Part shown: positions 26,310 to 34,991 of the stretch, piece by piece
Layout: each line of letters begins with the position of its first letter
Position numbering within the stretch: position 1 is the stretch's first letter
Source of the DNA: Deinococcus sedimenti
Lineage (GTDB): Bacteria; Deinococcota; Deinococci; Deinococcales; Deinococcaceae
Length of the DNA: 64,000 nt
NCBI RefSeq assembly: GCF_014648135.1
Contig: NZ_BMQN01000009.1
Span: 54,994 to 118,993 of the forward strand
Direction of reading: 5' to 3'
Notes under the pieces: generated by a model
What the model was told of the DNA's origin: nothing
The model's database searches: none
What the model saw: the letters and a program-made list of their open reading frames with translations, nothing else
Made by a program: the position numbers and the translations under genes

Positions 26310-26333
26310 CCGGGCCGGTCCCGGTTTGCTTTC
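26309..26333 (+). terminator. Rho-independent terminator after the aldehyde dehydrogenase
   Basis: The stem ACCGGG (26309-26314) / CCCGGT (26320-26325) is followed by TTGCTTT. It sits at the stop codon of the dehydrogenase gene. Confidence 0.6.
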
Positions 26334-26360
26334 CGCCCGGCAATCCGCTAGACAGAGGAC

Positions 26361-26828
26361 ATGACGGGATTAGGGCGGGACCGGAGGCAGTTGCACGTGC
26401 TGCTGGTGGATGACGACCCGGAGGACCGCGCCCTGGTGGCCGAGGTGGTCACGCGGCTGGCCACGCCCGTGACGGTTCACGCGCTGAACGACGGCCCCGG
26501 CGCGATCGCGTGGCTGTCGGAGCAGGCGGAGCGCGCGCAGCTGCCGGACGTGATCATGCTGGACATCCGCATGCCCGGCGTGAGCGGCCTGGAGGTGCTG
26601 CGGGCCCTGCGGGAGGACGAGCGGCTGCGCAGCGTCCCGGTGGTGATGCTGACCACCTCCAGCAACGAGGAGGATGTGGACGCCTCGTACCGCCTGGCGG
26701 CGTCCGGGTACTTCGTGAAGGACCCGGATTACGCGGCGTTCGCGCGGCAGATGCAGGTGTTCGCGGAGTACTGGACGAGCGTGAAGGCCTCCGGGGACGG
26801 GCCGCTGGGTGCCCGCGCCGGGCGGTAG
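26361..26828 (+). CDS. Rcp1-like single-domain response regulator
   Basis: This is a 155-aa CheY-like protein. Residues are visible in VDDDPEDRALV (acidic pair), VIMLDIRMPGVSG (phospho-Asp), VMLTTSSNEED (switch Thr) and GYFVKDPDYAAF (Lys). The PEDRALV start and SSNEEDV loop resemble the Rcp1 family that partners phytochrome-type histidine kinases. No kinase is adjacent. A close relative is encoded at 37321-37749 on the other strand. Confidence 0.88.
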   Translation: MTGLGRDRRQLHVLLVDDDPEDRALVAEVVTRLATPVTVHALNDGPGAIAWLSEQAERAQLPDVIMLDIRMPGVSGLEVLRALREDERLRSVPVVMLTTSSNEEDVDASYRLAASGYFVKDPDYAAFARQMQVFAEYWTSVKASGDGPLGARAGR

Positions 26829-26904
26829 CGTACCCCTCCCCGGGTGACGCGGCGCAGCGCGCCGGACAGCCCGGCGCCCAGCAGAACGGACGCCAGCAGC
26901 AGAA

Positions 26905-27058
26905 TTCAGAGGTATTGAATGGCTACTTCAATATCTCTAAATCAAGCGGACTCAAAGAGCTGCGCCGCAGAGCGAGCACCTGACAACATCAGCGGTTGGA
27001 AGTGGACTTGAAGGGCGTGGTGTTGGCCCTTCAATGGAGCTGGACACCGCTGTCAGGA
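26905..27058 (+). repeat. Structured intergenic repeat, copy B (overlaps the TauE/SafE 3' end)
   Basis: This copy belongs to the same family as the 9704-9850 element. A 12-bp hairpin (AGAGGTATTGAA / TTCAATATCTCT, about 26908-26938) replaces the stem seen in copy A. The region from about 26990, through AGTGGACTTGAAGGGCG to ACCGCTGTCAGGAC, is nearly identical to copy A. On the other strand the repeat encodes the last 30 or so residues of the sulfite-exporter-like protein. The flanking 26829-26904 segment shows no gene. Confidence 0.78.
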
Positions 27059-27797
27059 CGCGGGGGGCGTTCGTGGCGAGCACGTACAGGCCCATGACGA
27101 TCAGGAAGGATGCGAAGGCGCGGCGCAGGCTCAGCTGCGGCAGGTGCCGGCCGATCCGGGCTCCCAGCTGACTGCCGGCCACCCCGATCACGGCGAACAG
27201 CGCGATCAGCGTCCAGTGCAGGTCCGGGCCGCCCTGGCGCAGGTGGTTCAGGAACCCGGCGGCGCTGTTCAGGGTGATGATGCTCAGGCTGGTGCCCACC
27301 GCGAGCCTCAGCGGCAGGCCGCCCAGCAGCACCAGGGCGGGCACGATCAGGAATCCACCCCCCACGCCGACCACGCCGGTCAGGACCCCCACGCCCGCTC
27401 CTTCCAGAACGGTCAGGGCCGCCGGGTGCGCGCGGCGGGCGGGTTCGGGCGGCGCGCGGAACATCAGGCCCGCGGCGAGCAGCATCACGCCCGCGAAGAT
27501 CAGCAGCTGGGCGGCGCCGCTGAGGTCCGCGCTGAGGGCCGATCCGGCGGCCGTGCCGAGCATGCCGGGCAAGCCGAACAGCGCCACGCGCGCCCAGTCG
27601 ATCTGGCGCCGCCGCGCGTAGGGCAGCGCGCCGAACAGGCTGATCAGCCCTACGATGGCCAGGCTCTCCGTGACGGCCCTCTTCTCGGGCTCACCGACCA
27701 GGTACACCAGCACCGGAACGGTCAGGATGCTGCCGCCGGATCCGAGCAGGCCCAGGCTCAGGCCGATCAGGGCCGCGCCGATCCAGGCCAGGATCAC
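26952..27797 (-). CDS. TauE/SafE family sulfite/organosulfonate exporter
   Basis: This is a 281-aa membrane protein with about eight hydrophobic segments in two halves, typical of TauE/Saf[22 protein letters not shown] near residue 20 and [20 protein letters not shown] near 140 are the paired family motifs. It would export sulfite, thiosulfate or a related anion. It is the last gene of the unit behind the CstB-like and rhodanese genes, consistent with removing the products of persulfide oxidation. The last ~33 residues (from about [12 protein letters not shown] to CGAAL) come from an intergenic repeat, and this tail is unlikely to be ancestral. Confidence 0.88.
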   Translation of the reverse strand: MILAWIGAALIGLSLGLLGSGGSILTVPVLVYLVGEPEKRAVTESLAIVGLISLFGALPYARRRQIDWARVALFGLPGMLGTAAGSALSADLSGAAQLLIFAGVMLLAAGLMFRAPPEPARRAHPAALTVLEGAGVGVLTGVVGVGGGFLIVPALVLLGGLPLRLAVGTSLSIITLNSAAGFLNHLRQGGPDLHWTLIALFAVIGVAGSQLGARIGRHLPQLSLRRAFASFLIVMGLYVLATNAPRVLTAVSSSIEGPTPRPSSPLPTADVVRCSLCGAAL

Positions 27798-27903
27798 GGC
27801 TGATCGCCGGCCATCGGCCCGCGGCCGTCACGCAGCCGGGCGGCGCTGGGGAGTGTTGGGCCGCGCGGGGCGGGCCGTTCGTTCGGGAGGCGGCCGGGGA
27901 CGG

Positions 27904-28245
27904 TCACCGGGACCCGCTGCGGGTGGGCAGTCCGGCGGCCTGCCAGGCCTGCAGGCCGCCCTGCAGGTTCCGGGCGTCCACGCCACGCGCCTGGAGTTGC
28001 CGGGCGGCCAGGGCGCTGCGGCGGCCGCTGGCGCACTGACAGATCACGACGCGCCCGTCGGGGAGGTCGGCGGCGGGCAGGTCGCCCATCGGGACGTGCA
28101 GACTGCCGGGAATGAACGCCGCCCGCCGTTCGCTGAGTTCGCGCACGTCGAGGATCACGGCGCCCTGGCGGCAGAGGGCGTGCGCGTCCTGCGGACTGAG
28201 GCCGGGAACTGCCGGGCCACGCCGGGCCTTGAGGAATCCGAACAT
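27904..28245 (-). CDS. Single-domain rhodanese sulfurtransferase
   Basis: This is a 113-aa rhodanese. The active-site loop is ICQCASGRRSALAARQLQ, with the catalytic Cys in C-A-S-G-R-R-S, and the N-terminal ILDVRELSERRAAFIPGSLH is a family signature. It transfers sulfane sulfur between thiols. It lies between the CstB-like gene (2 bases upstream) and the TauE/SafE gene (106 bases downstream). The start at ATG 28245 matches rhodanese length; a longer in-frame extension upstream overlaps the CstB-like gene and is spurious. Confidence 0.9.
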   Translation of the reverse strand: MFGFLKARRGPAVPGLSPQDAHALCRQGAVILDVRELSERRAAFIPGSLHVPMGDLPAADLPDGRVVICQCASGRRSALAARQLQARGVDARNLQGGLQAWQAAGLPTRSGSR

Positions 28246-28247
28246 GC

Positions 28248-29636
28248 TCAGACCGTCCGGGCGCTGTGCTCGCGCTGGTAGGCGTCGAACCCGCCGGCGA
28301 GTTCGCTGACGCGCAGGCCGTGGGCGCGCAGGAGGCTCGCGGCCGCGGCGCTGCGGGCGCCGCCCTGGCAGTACACGACGATCTCCTGATCGTGGGGCAG
28401 CTGGCCCAGGTGCCCGGCGAGGCGGCTGGCCGGCAGGTGCTGCGCGCCAGGGACTGCTCCGGCTGCGTGTTCGGCCCGGCTGCGCACGTCGAGGATCAGG
28501 GCGCCGGCGTGCTGAGGGAGTTCCGCGACCGGGAAGGGCCGGGCGGGCGCGCTGCTCAGGCCGTCGGCCGCAGTCACGAAACCGGTGACGTGATCCAGAC
28601 CGACCATCCACAGGCGGCGGCGCAGGGTCTCGGCGTGGGCGGCGTCGCGGGCCAGCAGGATGAAGCCGGGCACGTCGGGGCGCAGCAGCCAGCCGGCCCA
28701 CGTCTCGAAGGTCCGGCCGTCCGGGAGGTTCACGCTGCCGCGCGGCGCGCCGGCGTGGTGTTCCTCTTTCGGGCGTGAGTCGATCAGGACGTGCCCGGCG
28801 GTCACCTGGGCGTTCAGGTCCGCCGGGCTGAGGTGCGGCAGGGGCGTCACGTCCCCCAGCAGGGGCGGTCCGGCCCGGTTGTGCCGCTTCATGCGGCCGT
28901 AGTACTGGGGCGCGTCGGGCTGACCGCTGAGCAGCTGGGCGGTGAAGCCTGCTTCGTCGCCGTCGGCCACGTACGGCGCCCACCAGGCCAGCGCGCGCTC
29001 GTAGCCGACGGTGGTGGTGGGGACGGTGCCCAGGGCCTTGCCGCAGGCGCTGCCCGCGCCGTGGCCGGGCCAGACCTGCACGCCGTCGGGCAGGGTCAGG
29101 AATTCGTCGCGCAGGCTGGCGAACATCTGACGCGCGCCGGTGAAGCGGGTGTCCACGCCGCCGGCGGCCTCGTCGAGCAGGTCGGGGCGGCCGACGTCGC
29201 CGACGAACACGAAGTCCCCGGTGAGGTACAGGGCGGGCTGGTCGCCGCGGGGGGGGTCGGTGACGAGGAAGGACACGCTTTCGGGGGTGTGGCCGGGGGT
29301 GTGCCGGACCTCGACGCGCAGGTTGCCGATCGTGATGGTCTGGCCGTGGCGGAGGGGGTCGGCCGGCAGGTCGTAGGTCCAGTCGGGGCCGCCCTGGGCT
29401 GGCAGCAGCAGGCGCGCGCCGGTGCGGGCGGCGAGTTCGCGGCTGCCGGAGAGGTAGTCGGCGTGGATGTGGGTTTCGGTGACGTGCGTGACGCGCAGGC
29501 CACTCTGGGCGGCGCGGTCGAGGTAGGGCTGCACGTCGCGGACGGGGTCGATGACGAGACTCTCGCCGGTCTTCTGGCAGCCGATCAGGTAGGACGCCTG
29601 GGCAAGGTCAGCGTTGTAGAAGCGTTCGAACAGCAT
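28248..29636 (-). CDS. CstB-like persulfide dioxygenase-rhodanese fusion
   Basis: This is a 462-aa protein. Residues about 1-250 are a metallo-beta-lactamase-fold domain ([57 protein letters not shown]), the persulfide dioxygenase type that binds Fe(II). Residues about 270-355 are a rhodanese-like domain without the catalytic Cys. Residues about 365-455 are an active rhodanese ([16 protein letters not shown]). This architecture matches Staphylococcus CstB, which oxidises glutathione or bacillithiol persulfide to sulfite and thiosulfate. ATG 29636 follows CCAGGAGG. A CstR/CsoR-like operator lies 34 bases upstream, so induction by persulfides is expected. Confidence 0.9.
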   Translation of the reverse strand: MLFERFYNADLAQASYLIGCQKTGESLVIDPVRDVQPYLDRAAQSGLRVTHVTETHIHADYLSGSRELAARTGARLLLPAQGGPDWTYDLPADPLRHGQTITIGNLRVEVRHTPGHTPESVSFLVTDPPRGDQPALYLTGDFVFVGDVGRPDLLDEAAGGVDTRFTGARQMFASLRDEFLTLPDGVQVWPGHGAGSACGKALGTVPTTTVGYERALAWWAPYVADGDEAGFTAQLLSGQPDAPQYYGRMKRHNRAGPPLLGDVTPLPHLSPADLNAQVTAGHVLIDSRPKEEHHAGAPRGSVNLPDGRTFETWAGWLLRPDVPGFILLARDAAHAETLRRRLWMVGLDHVTGFVTAADGLSSAPARPFPVAELPQHAGALILDVRSRAEHAAGAVPGAQHLPASRLAGHLGQLPHDQEIVVYCQGGARSAAAASLLRAHGLRVSELAGGFDAYQREHSARTV

Positions 29637-29669
29637 GGGGGCCTCCTGGGGCGTGAACTGACCAGAAGG

Positions 29670-29688
29670 TATACCCCCAGGAGGTATA
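29670..29688. promoter_or_regulatory. CstR/CsoR-family operator candidate
   Basis: TATACC-C-CC-A-GG-A-GGTATA is a 19-base inverted repeat with one mismatched pair. It resembles the C/G-tract-centred operators of persulfide-sensing CstR and copper-sensing CsoR repressors. It lies just upstream of the CstB-like start. No CsoR-family gene is in the window. Confidence 0.6.
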
Positions 29689-29702
29689 GATCAATGGCCG
29701 CC

Positions 29703-29726
29703 GGTCCGATATCAGCGGGTCCGATA
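29703..29726. repeat. Short direct repeat GGTCCGATA
   Basis: GGTCCGATA occurs at 29703-29711 and 29718-29726, 15 bases apart, in the gap between the CstB-like gene and rocD. It could be a tandem regulator site, but nothing else supports this. Confidence 0.3.
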
Positions 29727-29820
29727 CCGCCCATCAGCTCCCCTGATACACCGCGCGCGCCGCCATCCGCTGATCGGGCCGCGCCCATTCTGGCTGGTCA
29801 GATCAGGTCAGAACTGGATC

Positions 29821-29850
29821 TTTACGTCAGCCAGCCTTTCCCGCTACGCT
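29821..29850 (+). promoter_or_regulatory. Candidate rocD promoter
   Basis: TTTACG (29821-29826), an 18-base gap and TACGCT (29845-29850) precede rocD by 64 bases. The match is moderate. Confidence 0.35.
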
Positions 29851-29914
29851 CGGATCATTCCCCGCCAACCCCCTGCCGTTGGCCCCTGCCGCGCCCGGCG
29901 GCCCAAGGAGCTCC

Positions 29915-31117
29915 ATGACCCAGACCCTGCCTGCCCCTGCCGACCTGATCCGCCGTGAAGACGCCCTCGGCGCCCACAACTACAAGCCGCTCGACGTGGT
30001 CATCCACCGCGCCCAGGGCGCCTGGGTCTGGGACACCCAGGGCCGCCGCTACCTCGACGCGCTGTCCGCCTACAGCGCCGTCAACCAGGGCCACTGCCAC
30101 CCGCGCATCATCGGCGCCCTGACCGAACAGGCCCAGCAGGTCACCCTGACCTCCCGCGCGTTCCGCAACGACCGCCTCGCCGACTTCTACGAGACCGTCA
30201 CGCGACTGCTCGGCTACGAGGCCGTGATTCCCATGAACACCGGCGCCGAGGCCGTCGAGACCGCGATCAAACTGGCCCGCAAGTGGGCCTACCGGGTCCG
30301 CGGCGTCGCGCCCGACCAGGCCGAACTGATCGTCATGGACGGCAACTTCCACGGCCGCACAACCACCCTGGTGTCCTTCAGCACCGAGGCGCAGTACCGT
30401 GACGGTTTCGGGCCCTTCACCCCGGGCTTCGTGCCGGTGCCCTACGGCGACGTGGCCGCCATCGAGGCCGCGATCACGCCCCGCACGGCCGGGGTGCTGT
30501 TCGAACCCATCCAGGGGGAGGCCGGCGTCATCACGCCGCCCGACGGCTTCCTGCGCGCCCTGCGGGACGTGTGCGACCGCCACGGCATCCTGATGATCGC
30601 CGACGAGATCCAGACCGGCCTGGGCCGCACCGGCCACTGGCTGGCCTGCGATCACGAGCAGGTCAAACCCGACCTGGTCATCCTCGGCAAGGCCCTGGGC
30701 GGCGGCGTGTACCCCGTCAGCGCCGTCCTGTCCAGCCGCGAACTGATGGACCTCTTCCGTCCGGGCGATCACGGCAGCACCTTCGGCGGCAACCCCCTGG
30801 CCGCCGCCGTGGCCCAGGCCAGCCTGCAGGTGCTGGACGACGAAGACCTGCCCCGCCGGGCGCAGGAACTCGGCGCGCACCTGCGCCGCCGTCTGGAAGA
30901 CCTGCGCAGCCCGCACGTCCGGGAGATCCGGGGCCGCGGCCTCCTGATCGGCGTGGACCTGCACGCACCCGCCCGCCCGTACTGCGAGGCGCTGCGCGAC
31001 CTGGGCGTGCTGTGCAAGGAAACCCATGAGACCACCATGCGCCTCGCGCCGCCGCTGGTCACGACCCGCGAGGACCTCGACTGGGCGGTCGACCAGATCG
31101 CGCAGGTCCTGCGCTGA
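29915..31117 (+). CDS. rocD: Ornithine--oxo-acid aminotransferase
   Basis: This is a 400-aa class III PLP aminotransferase. The N-terminal NYKPLDVVIHRAQGAWVWD and LSAYSAVNQGHCHPRI segments are characteristic of ornithine aminotransferases, and the PLP lysine is in VILGKALGGGVYPVSA. It moves the delta-amino group of ornithine to 2-oxoglutarate, giving glutamate semialdehyde for proline or glutamate. ATG 29915 follows AAGGAG; an in-frame ATG at 29879 would place this binding site inside the gene and is rejected. It is convergent with the lipoprotein at 31137. Confidence 0.9.
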   Translation: MTQTLPAPADLIRREDALGAHNYKPLDVVIHRAQGAWVWDTQGRRYLDALSAYSAVNQGHCHPRIIGALTEQAQQVTLTSRAFRNDRLADFYETVTRLLGYEAVIPMNTGAEAVETAIKLARKWAYRVRGVAPDQAELIVMDGNFHGRTTTLVSFSTEAQYRDGFGPFTPGFVPVPYGDVAAIEAAITPRTAGVLFEPIQGEAGVITPPDGFLRALRDVCDRHGILMIADEIQTGLGRTGHWLACDHEQVKPDLVILGKALGGGVYPVSAVLSSRELMDLFRPGDHGSTFGGNPLAAAVAQASLQVLDDEDLPRRAQELGAHLRRRLEDLRSPHVREIRGRGLLIGVDLHAPARPYCEALRDLGVLCKETHETTMRLAPPLVTTREDLDWAVDQIAQVLR

Positions 31118-31136
31118 GTGCCGGTGGGTCGCCCGG

Positions 31137-32432
31137 TCAGCGCCGGACGCGGCGCCACACCGGCCGGGCGGCCCACCCGACCAGCGCGGCCAGCAGCGCG
31201 GGCCACAGGTCCAGCGTCCACCCCCACACGAACGCCCCCGCACCCGGCGGTCCGCCCGGCCGGGTCAGCGCGCGCGCCAGCGGCGTGAACGACCCGTCGG
31301 CCGTCAGCAGGCCGCCCGGGCCGTAGAGCGCGCCCACCTCGAATCCGCCGGCGGGCCGCGCCTGCACGAACGCCCGCAACTGCCAGGTCTGCCGGGGCGC
31401 GTGCAGCAGCCCCAGCGGCCAGCGGCGCGCCCGGAACACCTGCTCCGCGGTCCGGATGAAATCCACGCCCGGTGTGGCCGTCCAGCTGCCCAGCGCCAGC
31501 GGCGCGCCCCGGGCCTGCAGGGTCTGGCGCCACACGGCCGTGGTCTCCCGGTCCGGCAGGCGGGCCGCGCGGAGCGTCACCGCCCGCAGTGACCCGGGGC
31601 CGCCCGAGGGGCCCAGCGCTCCATGCAGGGCCCGCAGGGCCCGCGGGCTCCACTCGTCGGTCCGGACGGTCAGATGCACCGCGACCTGCGCGCGGCGAGC
31701 CAGGCGGTCCAGCCGAGCCAGCGTGGCGGCCACGTCCGCCCGTTCCGGCTGACCGGGACGCAGGTCCAGCGGCAGCACCAGGGTGTCCAGGCCCAGGTCC
31801 CGCACGGCCTGCAGGTCCCGGCGCCACTGATCGTCGGACCGGTCCCGCCACGGCAGGTCGTCCGGCCCGAACCGCACGGCTCGCGCCAGTGGCGCCGGGC
31901 CGGGCGGCGTCGGCTCCGGCAGCGGCTGGTCGCTCACGGTCCGCCAGTGATGGGTGCGCCAGTTCCCGTCGTCCAGCTGCAGCACGCGGTCCTCGACGCG
32001 TACTGCCGTCCGCAGCGGCGCGCCGCGCGCGTCGACCGCCAGGTACGTGAACCGGTCGGTCAGGCTGACCGTGCCGCCGTCAGGCGCGTAGAACCGCAGC
32101 GTGACCCGGTGCCCCCAGGTGGCCAGGGCGCCGCCACCGGCCGCCACGGCGCGCGCGTCGTCCAGCGCGCCCTCACTGAACAGGTCGCGGAGCCCCTCCG
32201 GCTGACCGCTCAGGCGCGCGAACGCGATCTCCCGCTCGCCGCGCAGCAGGCTGTCGGTGAGGGCTTCGCGGGTGGACGGCTCCAGGTCGCGCGGGCCGGG
32301 CTCAGCGGCCGCCCAGGTCAGCAGGCCCGCGCCGTTGCGCAGCGCGCCGGCCTGCGTCTGACTGCCGGCCACGTCACGGGCGCAGCTGCTCAGAGCGAGC
32401 AGGACGAGCAGAACCCCGCGGAGTGGCGTCAC
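31137..32432 (-). CDS. Lipoprotein with NTF2-like and TIM-barrel (glycosidase-like) domains
   Basis: This is a 431-aa protein. VTPLRGVLLVLLALSSC is a lipoprotein signal with lipobox LSSC. Residues about 40-165 look NTF2-like and end in HHWRTVSDQ. From about 185, DDQWRRDLQAVRDLGLDTLVL begins a TIM-barrel-like region resembling the protein at 23469-24731. The last 30 residues include a hydrophobic stretch (TLDLWPALLAALVGW) and a basic end, suggesting a C-terminal membrane anchor. The start is GTG 32432; upstream TTG or ATG codons would place extra residues before the signal peptide. It is divergent from a GGDEF gene. No catalytic residues are assigned. Confidence 0.65.
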   Translation of the reverse strand: MTPLRGVLLVLLALSSCARDVAGSQTQAGALRNGAGLLTWAAAEPGPRDLEPSTREALTDSLLRGEREIAFARLSGQPEGLRDLFSEGALDDARAVAAGGGALATWGHRVTLRFYAPDGGTVSLTDRFTYLAVDARGAPLRTAVRVEDRVLQLDDGNWRTHHWRTVSDQPLPEPTPPGPAPLARAVRFGPDDLPWRDRSDDQWRRDLQAVRDLGLDTLVLPLDLRPGQPERADVAATLARLDRLARRAQVAVHLTVRTDEWSPRALRALHGALGPSGGPGSLRAVTLRAARLPDRETTAVWRQTLQARGAPLALGSWTATPGVDFIRTAEQVFRARRWPLGLLHAPRQTWQLRAFVQARPAGGFEVGALYGPGGLLTADGSFTPLARALTRPGGPPGAGAFVWGWTLDLWPALLAALVGWAARPVWRRVRR

Positions 32433-32513
32433 GACCCGCTCATTCAAGCACGCTCCCCCGGCTGGGGCATGCATTCTCCGCCGGTCAGTTCTACACTGTA
32501 CTCAGGAGCCAAC

Positions 32514-34958
32514 ATGCCGTATCCGCCCTGCGCGCCGGAACCCACGTTCGACGGGCATCTGTACCTGACCGCTGACCGGTCAGGCGTGATCACGTACGCC
32601 AACGGGGCGGCGAGCCGCTGGCTGCGGCGCGCCGGCGCCGAGTCGTCTGAACTGATCGGCGTGCGCCTGACCGACACCCTGGCGCCCGGCTGCACGGTCC
32701 GCGCCCGGCTGGGCGCCGCGCCGGTCGTGGGCCAGCCGTGCGGCACCTGCTCGCAGCTGACGGTGCGGACCACCCTGGACGGGTACGAGGTGCATGGGCC
32801 GCTCAGTCTGGCGGCGCCCGCCGACCGGGAGGACCTGGCCGAACGCCTGAATGCCGCGCCGCACGTCGACGACGTGGTGCAGGTCATCCTGAACCACCCG
32901 GCCTGGCAGGCCCTGAGCGTGCAGGTCGCGCTGTTCGACGGTGTGGGGTCGGCCCTGCGCGTCCTGCGCGCCGGGCCGACCGGACCGGTCCTGACGCAGC
33001 AGGTGCCGGTGCACGCGCCGCATCCCCTCAGCGCCGCCTTCCACGGGGGCAGCCCCGCTAGCAGCGCGCCCGCCGCGTGGGCCGGGACCGGCCTGCTCGT
33101 CCGTCCCGACGCGTCGAGTCTTGTCACGTTGCCGCTCAAGGTCGCCGGGCGGCCGCTCGGGCTGATCGTCCTGGAGTACGCGCGGCCCGCCACGCCGGAC
33201 CGGGCGTGGTCGCTGGCGGCCCTGTGCAGCGCCGCCCTGGACCGCGCGGCCCACGCGGACGAGGCCAGTCGCGGGCAGCTGCGCTACCGCACCCTGCTGG
33301 AAAGCACGCACGCGGCCCTGTGGGAACTCGACCGGGACTTCGCCATCCAGGGGGAAAGTCCCAACTGGGAAGCCCTGACCGGACAGCGCTTCGAGGAGTA
33401 CGCCGGGCGCGGGTACCTGGACGTCCTGCACCCACAGGACCGGGCGCGACTGGAGGCCGACATCGCCCGCGGCATCCAGGGCACCGCGCCGTTCGAGCTG
33501 CGGGGGCGCATGCGGCGCGCCGACGGCCAGTACCGCCACGTGGCCGCCCTGGCCCTGCCGGTGCCGGAACAGCGCGGGCACGGCCACGGCTGGGCCGGTT
33601 CCATTCAGGACGTCACCGAGGAGATCTGGGCCGCCGAGTGGGAGGGACCCGCGCAGCATCTGCTGACCCTGTCGGTGCAGGGCGGTCCCGCCTGGCCGAC
33701 CTTCCGGGCGGTGCTGGCTGAACTGGTCCGGGTGGGCGGCGCCGCCGGGGGCGTCCTGGTGGAGGTGCGGGACCGGAGGTCCACCCTGCGCCCGGTCGCC
33801 CGGCAGGGGCAGGTCAGCGCGCCGATGGGTGAACTGACCCGCATGGCCGGTCAGGTGGGCGCCCTGGCCGCGGCCGAGCAGCCCACCTGGCGGACCAACG
33901 AGCGGCCGGACGCCGGGGCCAGGAGGGACGTGCTGGCCGTGCCGCTGCGGCACGACGGGCAGCTGATCGCGCTGGGGCTGCTGTACCTGCCCGGCGGGTC
34001 CCTGAACGCCACGGACCTCGAGCACCTGCGGTGGCTGCAGGCGCACCTCGCGCCGGTCATGCACAGCGCCCAGCTGCGCGACGCTCTGGAGCGCAGCGAG
34101 GCGCAGGCCCGGTCCATCGTGTCGGCGCTGGACGAGGGCGTCATCCTGATGGACGTGCAGGGCCGCCTGATGACCGCCAACCGCGCCGCCCGGGAGCTGC
34201 TGGACCTGCCGCGTGACCTGCCGCTTCACCTGCAGCTGACCTGGGACCTGGACAACGAACGCGGAGAGCGACTGACGCGTGAGCAGCACCCGGCGGCCGT
34301 GGCGCTGCGCAGCGCCCACGCCGTCCGGCGGGTGATTCTGGCGCGCACCCGCTCCGGTGGTGGGCGGCTGTGGCTGTCCATGAACGCCATTCCGCTTGAG
34401 GACCGCAGCGGGGTGGTCGTGTCGTTCAGCGACGTGACCGAGGCGGTCACGCTCCGCCAGCAGCTCACGGAACAGGCGCTGCAGGATGACCTGACCGGGC
34501 TGGGCAACCGCCGGGCGTTCCAGCGGGCCGTGCGGGACCTGTGTGGGGCGAGGGCCGCCGCGCTGCTGATCGACGTGGATCACTTCAAGGCGGTGAACGA
34601 CACGCACGGGCATCACGTGGGCGACGACCTGTTGCGGGCCCTGGCCGCGCGGCTGCGGGCCCTGGCGCCCGCCCCGGCGGTGGTGGCCCGGCTGGGCGGG
34701 GACGAGTTCGGGATCGTTCACCCGGACCTGCCTGCGGGCGCGGCGGCGCGGCTGGCGCAGGCGATCGTGCAGGGCGTCGCGCGGCCGGTGGAGCTCGGGA
34801 GCGTGTCGGCGCAGGTTAGTGCCAGTGTCGGGGTGGCCACGCTGGAGTGCGTGCCGGACGGCGACCTGCACCGCGCCGCCGACCTCGCGATGTACGCCGT
34901 CAAACGGGCCGGGAAGGCCGGCTGGCAGGCCTTCGAGGCGCCCGCGACGACCGCCTGA
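32514..34958 (+). CDS. Multi-PAS/GAF GGDEF diguanylate cyclase
   Basis: This is an 814-aa soluble sensor. A PAS-like domain (about 10-100), a GAF-like domain (about 105-250), PAS-PAC (about 262-385, LLESTHAALWELDRDF), GAF (about 390-520), PAS (about 530-640, IVSALDEGVILMDVQGRL) and GGDEF (about 650-805) follow in order. The cyclase loop is RLGGDEF and the metal site is in LLIDVDHFKAVND, so it should be active. No RxxD inhibitory site is seen before the loop. ATG 32514 follows CAGGAG, and TACACT lies 17 bases before the start. It is divergent from the TIM-barrel-like lipoprotein. Confidence 0.88.
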   Translation: MPYPPCAPEPTFDGHLYLTADRSGVITYANGAASRWLRRAGAESSELIGVRLTDTLAPGCTVRARLGAAPVVGQPCGTCSQLTVRTTLDGYEVHGPLSLAAPADREDLAERLNAAPHVDDVVQVILNHPAWQALSVQVALFDGVGSALRVLRAGPTGPVLTQQVPVHAPHPLSAAFHGGSPASSAPAAWAGTGLLVRPDASSLVTLPLKVAGRPLGLIVLEYARPATPDRAWSLAALCSAALDRAAHADEASRGQLRYRTLLESTHAALWELDRDFAIQGESPNWEALTGQRFEEYAGRGYLDVLHPQDRARLEADIARGIQGTAPFELRGRMRRADGQYRHVAALALPVPEQRGHGHGWAGSIQDVTEEIWAAEWEGPAQHLLTLSVQGGPAWPTFRAVLAELVRVGGAAGGVLVEVRDRRSTLRPVARQGQVSAPMGELTRMAGQVGALAAAEQPTWRTNERPDAGARRDVLAVPLRHDGQLIALGLLYLPGGSLNATDLEHLRWLQAHLAPVMHSAQLRDALERSEAQARSIVSALDEGVILMDVQGRLMTANRAARELLDLPRDLPLHLQLTWDLDNERGERLTREQHPAAVALRSAHAVRRVILARTRSGGGRLWLSMNAIPLEDRSGVVVSFSDVTEAVTLRQQLTEQALQDDLTGLGNRRAFQRAVRDLCGARAAALLIDVDHFKAVNDTHGHHVGDDLLRALAARLRALAPAPAVVARLGGDEFGIVHPDLPAGAAARLAQAIVQGVARPVELGSVSAQVSASVGVATLECVPDGDLHRAADLAMYAVKRAGKAGWQAFEAPATTA

Positions 34959-34991
34959 ACCCGTGTGCTCAGGCGGCGCCCGACCGGCCGC

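Noticed and set aside
27904..28983. 360-aa frame covering the rhodanese and part of the CstB-like gene
   Set aside because: Only the part from ATG 28245 resembles a protein family; the rest is out-of-frame CstB-like DNA.
31623..32513. N-terminal extension of the GGDEF protein starting at 32514
   Set aside because: Low-complexity sequence antisense to the lipoprotein gene; the real start has CAGGAG and a PAS-like N-terminus.
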